Below are positions 25,749 to 35,111 of a stretch of DNA of 64,000 bases, piece after piece. This DNA is from Mesorhizobium sp. BR1-1-16 (GTDB lineage Bacteria > Pseudomonadota > Alphaproteobacteria > Rhizobiales > Kaistiaceae). Below the pieces are notes generated by a model. It saw only the letters and a list, made by a program, of their open reading frames with translations. It was not told where the DNA came from and ran no database searches. The stretch spans positions 62,001 through 126,000 of the forward strand of contig NZ_JAIUIE010000007.1 of NCBI RefSeq assembly GCF_020165495.1, read 5' to 3'. Position numbers and translations under genes: made by a program. Positions within the stretch are counted from its first letter, which is position 1, and each line of letters opens with the position of its first letter.

Positions 25749-26930
25749 CTAATGGCTTTGGAGCCAGGCGCCAAGCCTCTTGCGCTCCTCGTCGGTCATG
25801 CCGTGTTCATTGCCGAGCGGCATCGCCCTGCCCTGCACCGCCTGCGCGATGATCTGGTCCTTGTGCTGCACCAGTTCGGCGGTCGTCTGGAGCATCACGC
25901 CCTTGGGCGGTGCGTCGAAGCCATCATGTGTCGGGCGCGTAGCGTGACACATGGTGCAATGCTTGGCGGTCAGCGCCAGAACATCGGCATCGGAAACCGT
26001 CACGCCCGGCTGAAGCGCCATCTCCTTTGGCGCGGTCATGGCGATGAGGACGCCAAGCGCGACGATGGCGACCGGCAACGTCCAGGCGAATTTCAAGAAC
26101 GGGTCATGCGCCTCATGGCGGTTGAGGAAATGCCGGATCGAGCCGCCGAGCAGCAGGATGAAGGCGACTATCATCCAGCTCTGCGGATGGCTGGTCAGGA
26201 ACGGATAATGGTTCGAGACCATCATCACCAGTACTGGCAGCGTCAGGTAATTGTTGTGCACCGAGCGCTGTTTGCCGATGGCGCCGAGGCGTGGATCGGG
26301 CGGTTCATGCGCCATGAGCGAGGCAACGATCTTGCGCTGGTTCGGGACGATGATGCCGAACACATTGACGGCCATGATCGTGCCGATGAAGGCGCCAACA
26401 TGGATGAAGGCGCCGCGGCCCGAAAACACATGCGTGAACAGATAGGCGGCACCGACGATCAGGACGAACAGGCAGACGGCAAGAACCGGCGTCGAACGCC
26501 CGAGCGCTGATTTGCACAGCCGGTCATAGATCAGCCAACCGCCGACGAGCGATAGCATCGAGATGACGATCGCCTGCGAAGGCAACAGCGGCATCACCGA
26601 GCGGTCGATCAGGAAGGAATTGGCGTTCCAATAGTACTGGACGATCAGCAGCAGGAAGCCGGAAACCCAGGTGAGATACGCCTCCCACTTGTACCAGATC
26701 AGATCAGAAGGCAGCGCCGGCGGCGCGACCAGATATTTCTCGACATGATAGAAGCCGCCGCCATGCACCTCCCACGCGGTGCCGTAGACACCCGGATTCA
26801 TCTGCTCGCGCTTCTTGAGGCTCAGATCGAGCGCGATGAAATAGAACGAGGTACCGATCCAGCCAATGCCCACGATGAGGTGGGACCAGCGGATGAGGAG
26901 ATTGAGCCAGTCGACGACGAATGCGGACAT
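25749..26930 (-). CDS. puuD: Membrane-bound urate hydroxylase PuuD with C-terminal cytochrome c domain
   Basis: A 393-residue protein. The N-terminal part (about 1-300) has eight or so membrane helices of the urate oxidase N-terminal family, with RWSHLIVGIGWIGTSFYFI and the conserved WEVHGGGFYHVEKY. The C-terminal 90 residues form a cytochrome c domain with a single haem site C325-T-M-C328-H329. PuuD, described in Agrobacterium, oxidises urate to 5-hydroxyisourate and passes electrons to the respiratory chain instead of making hydrogen peroxide. The ATG at 26930 is chosen; a GTG at 26969 is a weaker option. UraH and UraD, the next two enzymes, are in the same array. Confidence 0.94.
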   Translation of the reverse strand: MSAFVVDWLNLLIRWSHLIVGIGWIGTSFYFIALDLSLKKREQMNPGVYGTAWEVHGGGFYHVEKYLVAPPALPSDLIWYKWEAYLTWVSGFLLLIVQYYWNANSFLIDRSVMPLLPSQAIVISMLSLVGGWLIYDRLCKSALGRSTPVLAVCLFVLIVGAAYLFTHVFSGRGAFIHVGAFIGTIMAVNVFGIIVPNQRKIVASLMAHEPPDPRLGAIGKQRSVHNNYLTLPVLVMMVSNHYPFLTSHPQSWMIVAFILLLGGSIRHFLNRHEAHDPFLKFAWTLPVAIVALGVLIAMTAPKEMALQPGVTVSDADVLALTAKHCTMCHATRPTHDGFDAPPKGVMLQTTAELVQHKDQIIAQAVQGRAMPLGNEHGMTDEERKRLGAWLQSH

Positions 26931-27043
26931 CTTTGCGGAATTCGGCCCCGGTGTGGTGATGGCCGGCACCCTCGAGGGGCACCGGCCACGCGAAACGAGC
27001 GATCTTCAGCGGCGCGCCGCGATGGTGCGCCGCGCCATCGAAG

Positions 27044-28114
27044 CTACTGCGGCAGCTTGTCGTCGATGCCCTTCACGTACCAGTTGAGGCCGAGCAGGGT
27101 CTTGTCGTCGGCAACGGCGCCGTCGGCAATACCGACCGAGCCGTCCTGCTTCGTGATCGGGCCCTTGAAGACGACGAGTTCGCCGGACTTGATCTTGTCC
27201 ATCGAATCCTCGGCCATCGCCTTGACGTCGTCGGGCATATTTGTGAGCGGACCGAGCACGACGAGGCCGGCCTTCAGGCCTTCCCAGGTGTCGGTCGACT
27301 TCCACGTACCATCGAGGACCGCCTGGACGCGCTCGATATAATAGGGCGTCCAGTTGTCGATGAGCGAGGCGAGATGGGCCTTGGGGCCGAACTTCGACAT
27401 GTCGGCCGACTGGCCGAAGGCATGCAGGCCACGCTCCTCGGCGATCTGCATCGCGGCGGGCGAATCCGTGTGCTGGACAATGATGTCGGCGCCCTGGTCG
27501 ATCAGCGCCTTGGCAGCGTCGGCTTCCTTGCCCGGATCAAACCACGTATTGGCCCAGACGACCTTGATCTTGAAATCGGGATTGACCGACTGCGCGCCGA
27601 GCATGAACGCGTCGATGCCCATCACGACCTCGGGGATCGGGAAGGACACGATATAGCCGGCGACGCCGGTCTTCGACATCTTCGCGGCGATCTGGCCCTG
27701 GACGTAGCGGCCCTCATACCAGCGCAGATTATAGATCGAGACGTTGTCCGCCATCTTGTAGCCGGCGTCGTGCTCGAACTTCACGTCGGGGAACTTCTTG
27801 GCGACCTTGAGGGTCGGGTCCATGAAGCCGAACGAGGTCGTGAAGATGACATTGCAGCCGGAGCGGGCGAGACGCTCGATGGCGCGCTCGGCATCCGGAC
27901 CTTCGGCGACATTCTCGACATAGGCCGTCTCGACCTTGCCTTCGAAATGCTTCTCGACGGCGAGGCGCGCCATGTCGTGCTGCTGGCTCCAGCCGCCGTC
28001 ATTATGTGGGCCGGTATAGACGAAGCAGGCCTTCACCTTGTCGGCCGCCTGGGCTCCCGAAATCATGCCCGCCGCCATTGCGGCGGCGCCAAGGGCTACG
28101 ATGTATCTGCGCAT
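27044..28114 (-). CDS. BMP-family ABC transporter substrate-binding protein
   Basis: A 356-residue periplasmic protein with a clear signal peptide (MRRYIVALGAAAMAAGMISG, then AQA before the mature ADKVKACF). It belongs to the BMP/Med family (PnrA-like), whose known members bind nucleosides or purines. Typical segments are GGWSQQHDMA, FTTSFGFMD and NLRWYEGRYVQG. A strong AGGAAGGA site precedes the ATG at 28114. The ABC permeases and ATPase lie directly upstream. Given the operon, xanthine, hypoxanthine, urate or a nucleoside is the likely ligand; this is inference. Confidence 0.92.
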   Translation of the reverse strand: MRRYIVALGAAAMAAGMISGAQAADKVKACFVYTGPHNDGGWSQQHDMARLAVEKHFEGKVETAYVENVAEGPDAERAIERLARSGCNVIFTTSFGFMDPTLKVAKKFPDVKFEHDAGYKMADNVSIYNLRWYEGRYVQGQIAAKMSKTGVAGYIVSFPIPEVVMGIDAFMLGAQSVNPDFKIKVVWANTWFDPGKEADAAKALIDQGADIIVQHTDSPAAMQIAEERGLHAFGQSADMSKFGPKAHLASLIDNWTPYYIERVQAVLDGTWKSTDTWEGLKAGLVVLGPLTNMPDDVKAMAEDSMDKIKSGELVVFKGPITKQDGSVGIADGAVADDKTLLGLNWYVKGIDDKLPQ

Positions 28115-28188
28115 TGTTATTGTCCTTCCTCTGGATCGACGAGTTCTAGCGTGTGCCGCGCGGGCAAACGGCCCGCGCGGAAAGCGGA

Positions 28189-29109
28189 TCAGGTGTCGGC
28201 GACGAATGGGCGGCCGAGACAGGCGGGTGTGTTGACCGAGAGCAGCGCGCGGTTGCGCGAAATCACCACCAGCGCGATCACGGTGACGATGTAAGGCAGC
28301 ATCGACAGGAACTGCGAGGGGATGCCGATGCCGATCGCCTGCGCGTGCAGCTGCAGGATACTGACGGCTCCGAAGAGCAGCGCGCCGGCGACCAGGCGGC
28401 CAGGCAGCCAGGAGGCGAAGACGACAAGAGCCAGCGCGATCCAGCCGCGGCCGGCGGTCATCGCCTGCGTCCATTGCGGGGTATAGACGAGCGAGAGATA
28501 GGCCCCGCCGAGCCCGGCGCAGGCGCCGCCGAACAGGACCGCGAGAAAACGGGTCCGAAGCACGGAGAAGCCGAGCGCATGCGCCGAAGCGGCGTTGTCG
28601 CCGACCGCGCGCACGATCAACCCGCCGCGCGTCTTGAACAGGAACCACCAGGTGGCGATGGCCAGCACGACGGCTGCATAGACGAACGGGTCCTCGCCGA
28701 AGATGAGCCGTCCCACGACCGGCAGATCGCTGAAAACGGGGATGTCGACCTTTGGAATCGGAATGCCGGGCGTTCCGACGAAGCTGTCGCCGATCAGCCC
28801 GGAAAGGCCGAGGCCGAACAGCGTGAGCGCGACGCCTGTCGCATTCTGGTTGGCGACGAAGAACAGCGCGACGATGCCGAAGAGACTGGCCGCCAGCATG
28901 CCGGCGATGATCGCTGCGAGGACACCGATGAGCGGATTGCCCGTGGTGCTCGCGGCGGCAAAGCCGCAGACCGCGCCGACGGCCATCATGCCCTCGACGC
29001 CAAGATTGAGCACGCCCGAGCGCTCGGCCACCAGTTCGCCGATCGCGGCGAACAGCAGCGGCGTCGCGGCGGTGACGATGGTGAGCAGGATTCCTTCCAG
29101 CATCGTCAT
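28189..29109 (-). CDS. ABC transporter permease (NupQ/RbsC-like)
   Basis: A 306-residue integral membrane permease of the branched-chain/ribose type (about eight to nine helices). The N-terminal segment AATPLLFAAIGELVAERSGV and the following LNLGVEGMM motif are typical of the second permease in BMP-type purine nucleoside importers. The ATG at 29109 starts 4 bases after the stop of the partner permease. It works with the ATPase and the other permease in one inner membrane complex. Confidence 0.93.
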   Translation of the reverse strand: MTMLEGILLTIVTAATPLLFAAIGELVAERSGVLNLGVEGMMAVGAVCGFAAASTTGNPLIGVLAAIIAGMLAASLFGIVALFFVANQNATGVALTLFGLGLSGLIGDSFVGTPGIPIPKVDIPVFSDLPVVGRLIFGEDPFVYAAVVLAIATWWFLFKTRGGLIVRAVGDNAASAHALGFSVLRTRFLAVLFGGACAGLGGAYLSLVYTPQWTQAMTAGRGWIALALVVFASWLPGRLVAGALLFGAVSILQLHAQAIGIGIPSQFLSMLPYIVTVIALVVISRNRALLSVNTPACLGRPFVADT

Positions 29110-29113
29110 GACG

Positions 29114-30199
29114 TCACCGAACCGTTGCCGCATCGAGCACGGGCTCGCGCACGAATTTGAGGCGGTAGTAGATGAAGCTGTCGCAAGCGAGGACGTAGAA
29201 GAGCAGCATCCCCTGGAAGACCTGCGTCGTCTGGTCGGAGAGGCCAATCGCCACCTGCGCCCCCTCCCCGCCCATATAGGAGAGCGCCAGCAACAGGCCG
29301 GCGATCAGGATTCCGAACGGATGCAGACGTCCGAGAAAGGCCACGATGATCGCCGTGAAACCATAGCCGGGCGACACGGTGGTGCGGAGCTGGCCGATGG
29401 GGCCAGCCACCTCGCAGATGCCGGCAAGCCCGGCGAGACCGCCGGAGATGAGAAAGGTCAGCATCACCATCTTGTCGCGCGAGAAGCCGCCGAACGAACC
29501 GGCGCGCGGCGAAAGGCCGAGCACGCGGATCTTGAAGCCTGTCATCGTCTTGGTCGTCAGGAACCAGGCAACGACCACCGCAACGAGCATGAAGACGATG
29601 GAGAGGCGGACGGAGTCGCCCGCGATCACCGGCAGGATCTGACCTTCACTGAAGGGGCGGCTGTTGGGGAAGTTGAAGCCGGCCGGATCACGCCACGGCC
29701 CGCGCGCCATGTAGTCGAGAAAGAGATTGGCGACATAGACGAGCATCAGCGTCGTCAGCGTCTCGTTGGCATTGAAGCGGATCTTGAGGATGGCCGGGAT
29801 CGCGGCATAGGCCATGCCGCCCGCGATACCCATCAGGATCATGGCGGTAATGACGGCCGGTCCCTGCAGGGACGGGAACATCACCGGGATGATCGAGCCA
29901 GCGAGCGCGCCGGCGGCAAGCTGCCCCTCTGCGCCGATGTTCCAGACGGCGGACTGGTAGCAAAAGGCGAGGCCGATCGCGATCAGGATGATCGGCACGG
30001 CCTTCACCAGGAGATCCTCGATCGACCAGACCGCCGTCAGCGGCTCGACGAAATAGATGTAGAGCGCCTTGAGCGGGTCGATGCCCGACAGCACGAAGAT
30101 GATGAAGAAGGTGACGAGCGACAGCACGATCGCCAGCAGCGGCGACAGATACTGCATGTTTCGGCTGGGCGTCAGGCGCCGCTCAAGCACGATGCGCAT
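29114..30199 (-). CDS. ABC transporter permease (NupP-like)
   Basis: A 361-residue permease with about nine to ten helices and the conserved AFCYQSAVWNIGAEGQ segment (NIGAEGQ is the family mark). It is the first, larger permease of the BMP-type importer and pairs with the protein encoded at 28189-29109. Its start overlaps the ATPase stop by 17 bases, so translation is likely coupled. Confidence 0.93.
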   Translation of the reverse strand: MRIVLERRLTPSRNMQYLSPLLAIVLSLVTFFIIFVLSGIDPLKALYIYFVEPLTAVWSIEDLLVKAVPIILIAIGLAFCYQSAVWNIGAEGQLAAGALAGSIIPVMFPSLQGPAVITAMILMGIAGGMAYAAIPAILKIRFNANETLTTLMLVYVANLFLDYMARGPWRDPAGFNFPNSRPFSEGQILPVIAGDSVRLSIVFMLVAVVVAWFLTTKTMTGFKIRVLGLSPRAGSFGGFSRDKMVMLTFLISGGLAGLAGICEVAGPIGQLRTTVSPGYGFTAIIVAFLGRLHPFGILIAGLLLALSYMGGEGAQVAIGLSDQTTQVFQGMLLFYVLACDSFIYYRLKFVREPVLDAATVR

Positions 30200-31775
30200 G
30201 CGCGGTCTCCTTCTGGGCCATGCTCTTGCCTTCGCCGAGGCCGGCCATCATCAGTCCAATCTGCTCGCGGGAGAGCGAGCGGGCCGGCACCGGTTCCGAC
30301 AGATAGCCGCGCGAGATCACGGCCACGCGGTCCGCGATCTCGAAGATCTCGTCGAGATCCTGGCTGATGATCAAGACCGCCGAACCGGACCGCGCGAGAT
30401 CAATCAGCGCCTGGCGGATGACCGCCGCGGCGCCGGCATCGACGCCCCAGGTCGGTTGGCTGACGACAAGCACCGAAGGCTGCCGGTCGATCTCGCGGCC
30501 GACAATGAATTTTTGAAGATTGCCGCCGGAGAGCGATCCCGCTTCCGGGTCGACAGCGGATTTTCGCACATCGAACGAGCGGCCGATGCGATCGGCAAGT
30601 GTCTTCATGCCGCTGAAATCGATCACGCCGACCCGCAGCAGCTGATCACCCGTGGCATGGCGCGTCAGGAGGACATTGTCGGACAGGCGCAGCCGCGGCA
30701 CCGCGCCATGGCCGATGCGCTCTTCCGGCACGAAGGCCGCGCCGAGCCGCCGCCGCGCGGTGACGCCGAGTTTGCCGGCCGGCTTGCCGTCGATCGTCAC
30801 AGTCTCAGGCCGGATTGCCGGCCGCTCGCCCGACAGCGCGTCGAAGAACTCGCCCTGGCCATTACCGGCGATGCCGGCGATGCCGACGATCTCACCGGCC
30901 TGGATATCGAGCGAGATGTCATGCAGCGCCACCGCGAAGGGATGCGGCTCGGGCAGCGACAGATTGCGCACCGAAAGTCGCGTCTTGGCGGATGTCGGCG
31001 GCGGTGTGTCGGCGGAAAGCACATGCACGTCGGCGCCGACCATCAGGCTGGCCAGCTTCGACGCCGTCTCCTGCTGCGGATCGCATTCGGCGACGACCTT
31101 GCCGAGCCGCAGGATCGTCGCGTGATGGCAGATCTGCTTCACCTCTTCGAGACGGTGGCTGATATAGAGCACCGCGCAGCCCCGCGCCGTGAGCCGGTCG
31201 AGCGTCTGGAAGAGGTCGTCCGCCTCCTGCGGTGTCAGCACCGAGGTCGGCTCGTCCATGATCAGCAGTTCGGGATTTTGCAGCAGGCAGCGCACGATCT
31301 CGACCCGCTGCCGTTCACCGACCGAGAGATCGACGATGCGCGAGGACGGATTGAGCGGCAGCCCATATTCGAGCGAGACCTTCTCGATCTCGCGGGCGAG
31401 CGCCGCCCGGTTGCTGCGATCCGCGAGGGCGAGCGCGATGTTCTCGGTTACGGTCAGTGCGTCAAACAGCGAGAAATGCTGGAACACCATGCCGATGCCA
31501 AGCTTGCGCGCTGCCGATGGGCTCGGGATGCGCACCGACTGGCCCTTCCAGCGGATTTCGCCGGCGCTTGGCTGCAGCGAGCCATAGAGGATCTTGACGA
31601 GTGTCGACTTGCCGGCGCCGTTCTCACCGAGCAGGGCATGGATCTCGCCGGGCCGGATCGTCAGATCGACGGCGTCATTGGCCTTGAAGCTGCCGAACAG
31701 CTTGCTGATGCCGATCGCCTGGATGAGGGCGCCGCTCTCCGGCCGCGTTCGGCGGCCAGCGCTTTTTGTTTCCAA
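30183..31775 (-). CDS. ABC transporter ATP-binding protein, two tandem NBDs
   Basis: A 530-residue fused ATPase of the sugar/nucleoside type. NBD1 has a full Walker A (GENGAGKST), a signature LSVGERQRVEI and Walker B LLIMDEPTS. NBD2 (from about residue 250) has a degenerate Walker A (GIAGNGQGEFF), a proper LSGGNLQKF signature and a changed Walker B (VLVVSQPTWG, with Ser-Gln in place of Asp-Glu). This asymmetry is normal in the family. I choose the TTG at 31775, directly after the xdhC stop and preceded by GGGGAAG. The frame to 31859 lies inside xdhC and adds only basic residues. Confidence 0.92.
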   Translation of the reverse strand: METKSAGRRTRPESGALIQAIGISKLFGSFKANDAVDLTIRPGEIHALLGENGAGKSTLVKILYGSLQPSAGEIRWKGQSVRIPSPSAARKLGIGMVFQHFSLFDALTVTENIALALADRSNRAALAREIEKVSLEYGLPLNPSSRIVDLSVGERQRVEIVRCLLQNPELLIMDEPTSVLTPQEADDLFQTLDRLTARGCAVLYISHRLEEVKQICHHATILRLGKVVAECDPQQETASKLASLMVGADVHVLSADTPPPTSAKTRLSVRNLSLPEPHPFAVALHDISLDIQAGEIVGIAGIAGNGQGEFFDALSGERPAIRPETVTIDGKPAGKLGVTARRRLGAAFVPEERIGHGAVPRLRLSDNVLLTRHATGDQLLRVGVIDFSGMKTLADRIGRSFDVRKSAVDPEAGSLSGGNLQKFIVGREIDRQPSVLVVSQPTWGVDAGAAAVIRQALIDLARSGSAVLIISQDLDEIFEIADRVAVISRGYLSEPVPARSLSREQIGLMMAGLGEGKSMAQKETAHAHRA

Positions 31776-31776
31776 T

Positions 31777-32790
31777 TCAGCTTCCCCTCGGCGAACGGAG
31801 CGATGCCAGACGATGCGGATCCGCTTCGATCGGGATCGCCCCGCGCGCCGCCTCGTCACGAATTAGCAAGTCTGATGCCACCGACGCTGCAATCACAGCT
31901 GGCAGCTTGGAACGAATGCCCGGAATGCCGATCGGGCAGGCCATCGCGGCAATCTCGGCCTCGCCAATGCCCGCCTCGCCAAGCAACCGCCGAAAACGCG
32001 TCCGCTTCGAGGCGCTGCCGATCACGCCGACATAGGGAAAGCGTCCCGCTGCCAATGCTTTGTGCAGAATGGCGAGATCAAGGGCATGACTATGAGTCAT
32101 CACAAGCACGAATGTGCCATCCGGCGCCGCTGAAAGCGCTTCGGGCGTGTCAGATTGCTGAACACAGCGGCAATTGGCCGGAACAAGAGCGGGAAAGGCG
32201 TCCGGCCTTGGGTCGATCCATGTGACGGTGAATGGCAGCGGCGCGAGCGCGAGCACCAGCGCGCGGCCGACATGACCCGCGCCGAACAGGAACAGCGCCC
32301 GACGCTCCTCACCAAAGCCTTCCTCCAGCATGCCGTCTTCGATCCGCGCCGCGCCGATCGGAACGGTGCTGCCCCCGACGACATGGCGCGTCAGCCTGTC
32401 GCTCTCCTTGGCAAGCGCGGCGCGGGTTCGGAACGGGCCGGCGATTTCCGCCTCGGCAAGGGCGCGAACCTCCTCGCGTCGCTCGGCACCAAAGACTTCA
32501 AGCGCGAGTTCGACCCGCCCGCCGCAGCATTGGCCGAGTTCAGGCCCGAGCGCGATCGAGGAAAGCTGCAGGCTAGAGGGCTTCTCGCGCGCTAGCAGGC
32601 GTTGCGCCTCGGCGATCGCCCGCCATTCGAGGGTTCCGCCGCCGATCGTCCCGCTGAAGCCGCCATCCGGCAGCACCACGAGCCGCGCGCCCGCTTCGCG
32701 GGGCGCTGATCCGCGTGTCTCCACCAGGCTCGCCATGGCAGCCCTGCCGTGACGGTCGATCGCATCGAGGAGACGTTGCCAGACCAGCAT
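31777..32790 (-). CDS. xdhC: XdhC, xanthine dehydrogenase maturation factor
   Basis: A 337-residue XdhC/CoxI protein. It binds molybdenum cofactor, protects it and helps insert the sulfurated form into XdhB. The N-terminal domain shows SLVETRGSAPREAGARLVV and GTIGGGTLEW; the C-terminal Rossmann domain has LFGAGHVGRAL, VMTHSHALDL and PYVGVIGSASKRTRF. The ATG at 32790 has a GGGAGGG site. It overlaps the xdhB stop by one base (TGATG). Its stop is followed one base later by the ABC ATPase start, tying enzyme and importer into one transcript. Confidence 0.95.
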   Translation of the reverse strand: MLVWQRLLDAIDRHGRAAMASLVETRGSAPREAGARLVVLPDGGFSGTIGGGTLEWRAIAEAQRLLAREKPSSLQLSSIALGPELGQCCGGRVELALEVFGAERREEVRALAEAEIAGPFRTRAALAKESDRLTRHVVGGSTVPIGAARIEDGMLEEGFGEERRALFLFGAGHVGRALVLALAPLPFTVTWIDPRPDAFPALVPANCRCVQQSDTPEALSAAPDGTFVLVMTHSHALDLAILHKALAAGRFPYVGVIGSASKRTRFRRLLGEAGIGEAEIAAMACPIGIPGIRSKLPAVIAASVASDLLIRDEAARGAIPIEADPHRLASLRSPRGS

Positions 32791-35111
32791 CAATGCCCTC
32801 CCGAGCGCGCTCCCCTCACCGCTTTCATGATCGCCTCCGGCGTCGCGGGCGCGTCGAGATCGGGAACGACGCCGGGGGCGAGCGAAGCGATCGCATTGGC
32901 GATGGCGCACCAGACCGAGATCGGAAGCATCAGGGGCGGTTCGCCGACCGCCTTGGAACGATAGATCGTCTTTTCGCGCGCCCCTTCCGATTGAAACAGA
33001 TTGACGACGAAATGCTCCGGTATGTCGGACGATGTCGGGATCTTGTAGGTCGAAGGCGCATGGGTCCGAAGCCGCCCCTGCTTGTCCCAGACCAGTTCCT
33101 CCGTCGTCAGCCAGCCCATGCCCTGCACGAAGCCGCCCTCGATCTGGCCGATATCGATGGCCGGATTGAGCGACTTGCCGACATCATGCAGCACGTCGAC
33201 GCGATCGACTTTCATCTCGCCGGTCATGGTGTCGATCGTGACCTCGGAGCAGGACGCGCCATAGGAATAATAAAGGAAGGGCCGTCCCTCGGCCTTGTCG
33301 CGGTTCCAGGCGATGATCGGCGTGCGGTAGTAGCCGGCCGAGGACAGCTGGATGCGCTCGGCATAGGCGGCGCTGGCAAGCTCTCCAAGGCTCATCGACT
33401 GGTTGCCGATGAAGACGTGATTGTCGCGGAAGCGGACCTGTTCCCGCTGGACGCGCCATTTCTGCTCGATGAACGCGAAAAGCCGGTCCTTGATCTCGTT
33501 ACAGGCGGCGAGCGCCGCCATCGCGTTCAAGTCGGTGCCGGACGAGGCCGCCGTCGGCGAGGTGTTCGGCACCTTGTCGGTGCGGGTCGCGGTGATCGCG
33601 ACCTTGCCCATGTCGACGCCGAACTCTTCCGCGACGACCTGCGCCACCTTGAGGAAGAGCCCCTGCCCCATCTCGGTGCCGCCATGGTTCAGGTGCAGCG
33701 AGCCGTCGCGATAGAGATGCACCAGCGCGCCGGCCTGGTTGAGCGGCATCAGCGTGAAGGAGATGCCGAATTTCACCGGCGTCAGCGCCAGGCCTCGCTT
33801 CAAAATGCGGCTGTCAGCATTCCAGGCGGCGATCTCGGCGCGGCGCGCCCGATAATCGCAATCCACTTCCAGCTCGGCGACGAGCTCATGCAGCAGATTG
33901 TCCGACACCTGCTGGCCATAGGGTGTCAGGTCGCGCCCACGGCCGTCATAGAAATTCGCCTTGCGGACGTCGAGCGGATCCTTGCCGAGGCGGTAGGCGA
34001 TCTGGTCCATCATCCGCTCGGCAAACACCATGCCCTGCGGTCCGCCGAAGCCACGAAACGCGGTATTCGAGCAGGTGTTGGTGCGATAGCGCCGCGTCAG
34101 GATGCGGGTCTGCGGATAGAAATAGGAATTGTCGGCGTGGAACATCGTCCGGTCGACGACGCCCATTGACAGGTCTTCGGAATGACCGCAGCGCGCATCG
34201 AAAGCGACATCGACCGATTGCAGCACGCCCGCCTCGTCATGACCGACGCGGTAGCCGACACGGAAGTCGTGCCGTTTGCCGGTCATCATCATGTCGTCGT
34301 CGCGGTCGAGCCGCATCTTGCAGGGCGCGCCGGTCTTCCAGGCGGCGAGCGCCGCCAGCACGGCCCATTGCGAGGCCTGGCTTTCCTTGCCGCCAAAGGC
34401 ACCGCCCATGCGGCGAATCTCGACGGTCACGGCACTCGACGGCAGATGCAGTGCATGGGCGACGAGGTGCTGAACCTCGCTCGGATGCTGCGTTGAGGAG
34501 TAGACGAACATCTCGCCTGCCTCTCCAGGCACCGCCATGGCGATCTGGCCTTCGAGATAGAAATGCTCCTGCCCGCCGATGCGGAACGTGTCGGAAAAGC
34601 TCACCGGGGCCGATGCAATCGCCGCGTCGGGATCGCCCCGCACGAAGGCATATTCCGGCAGGACCAGTTCGCTCGCCTCGCTGACATCGACGACCGGCAC
34701 CATCGCTTCGGTGGTGTATTTCGCCTTGCGCGTCGCACGACGGGCGAGGTCTCGCGTCTCGGCGATGACGATGAACACCACCTGGCCATGGAAGCGGATC
34801 TCACTGCCGGCCAAGGCCGGATCATCGCCGAGAAGCTTCGGCGAGATGTCGTTGGCGCCCGGAATGTCCTCGGCAGTCATTACGGCAATTACGCCCGGAG
34901 CGGCACGAACAGCAGAAAGATCGAGCGCCGTGATGCGGCCCGCAGCGATCGGCGCATAGCCGGGCGCGATATGCAGCGTGCCCGAGGGCTCGCGGATGTC
35001 GTCGATATAGGCGGCAGAGCCTGTGACATGGCGCGGCGCGCTGTCATGCGGCAGCGGTTTGCGAACGACCTGCAGTTCGGCGTCGGGGATCATGGTGTCA
35101 CTCGGCGGCAT
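32790..35111 (-). CDS. xdhB: Xanthine dehydrogenase, molybdopterin-binding subunit
   Basis: A 773-residue large subunit. It carries the Moco domains of the xanthine oxidase family: GGQEHFYLEGQ, RMGGAFGGKESQ, FRGFGGPQG, GTEMGQGLF and, near the end, KAVGEPPLML with the catalytic Glu. It hydroxylates hypoxanthine to xanthine and xanthine to urate in the cytoplasm, passing electrons to XdhA. The start at 35111 has a GAGGAG site and overlaps the end of xdhA by 14 bases. Length is normal for bacterial split-type XdhB. Confidence 0.97.
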   Translation of the reverse strand: MPPSDTMIPDAELQVVRKPLPHDSAPRHVTGSAAYIDDIREPSGTLHIAPGYAPIAAGRITALDLSAVRAAPGVIAVMTAEDIPGANDISPKLLGDDPALAGSEIRFHGQVVFIVIAETRDLARRATRKAKYTTEAMVPVVDVSEASELVLPEYAFVRGDPDAAIASAPVSFSDTFRIGGQEHFYLEGQIAMAVPGEAGEMFVYSSTQHPSEVQHLVAHALHLPSSAVTVEIRRMGGAFGGKESQASQWAVLAALAAWKTGAPCKMRLDRDDDMMMTGKRHDFRVGYRVGHDEAGVLQSVDVAFDARCGHSEDLSMGVVDRTMFHADNSYFYPQTRILTRRYRTNTCSNTAFRGFGGPQGMVFAERMMDQIAYRLGKDPLDVRKANFYDGRGRDLTPYGQQVSDNLLHELVAELEVDCDYRARRAEIAAWNADSRILKRGLALTPVKFGISFTLMPLNQAGALVHLYRDGSLHLNHGGTEMGQGLFLKVAQVVAEEFGVDMGKVAITATRTDKVPNTSPTAASSGTDLNAMAALAACNEIKDRLFAFIEQKWRVQREQVRFRDNHVFIGNQSMSLGELASAAYAERIQLSSAGYYRTPIIAWNRDKAEGRPFLYYSYGASCSEVTIDTMTGEMKVDRVDVLHDVGKSLNPAIDIGQIEGGFVQGMGWLTTEELVWDKQGRLRTHAPSTYKIPTSSDIPEHFVVNLFQSEGAREKTIYRSKAVGEPPLMLPISVWCAIANAIASLAPGVVPDLDAPATPEAIMKAVRGARSGGH

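Noticed and set aside
27044-28648. A longer BMP binding protein starting at 28648
   Set aside because: The extra 178 residues overlap the permease gene and are basic low-complexity sequence. A strong ribosome site and signal peptide mark the start at 28114.
30069-32225. A 718-residue open frame opposite the ABC ATPase and permease genes
   Set aside because: The reverse strand has clear ABC motifs and coupled starts. The forward product has low-complexity, shadow-like composition.
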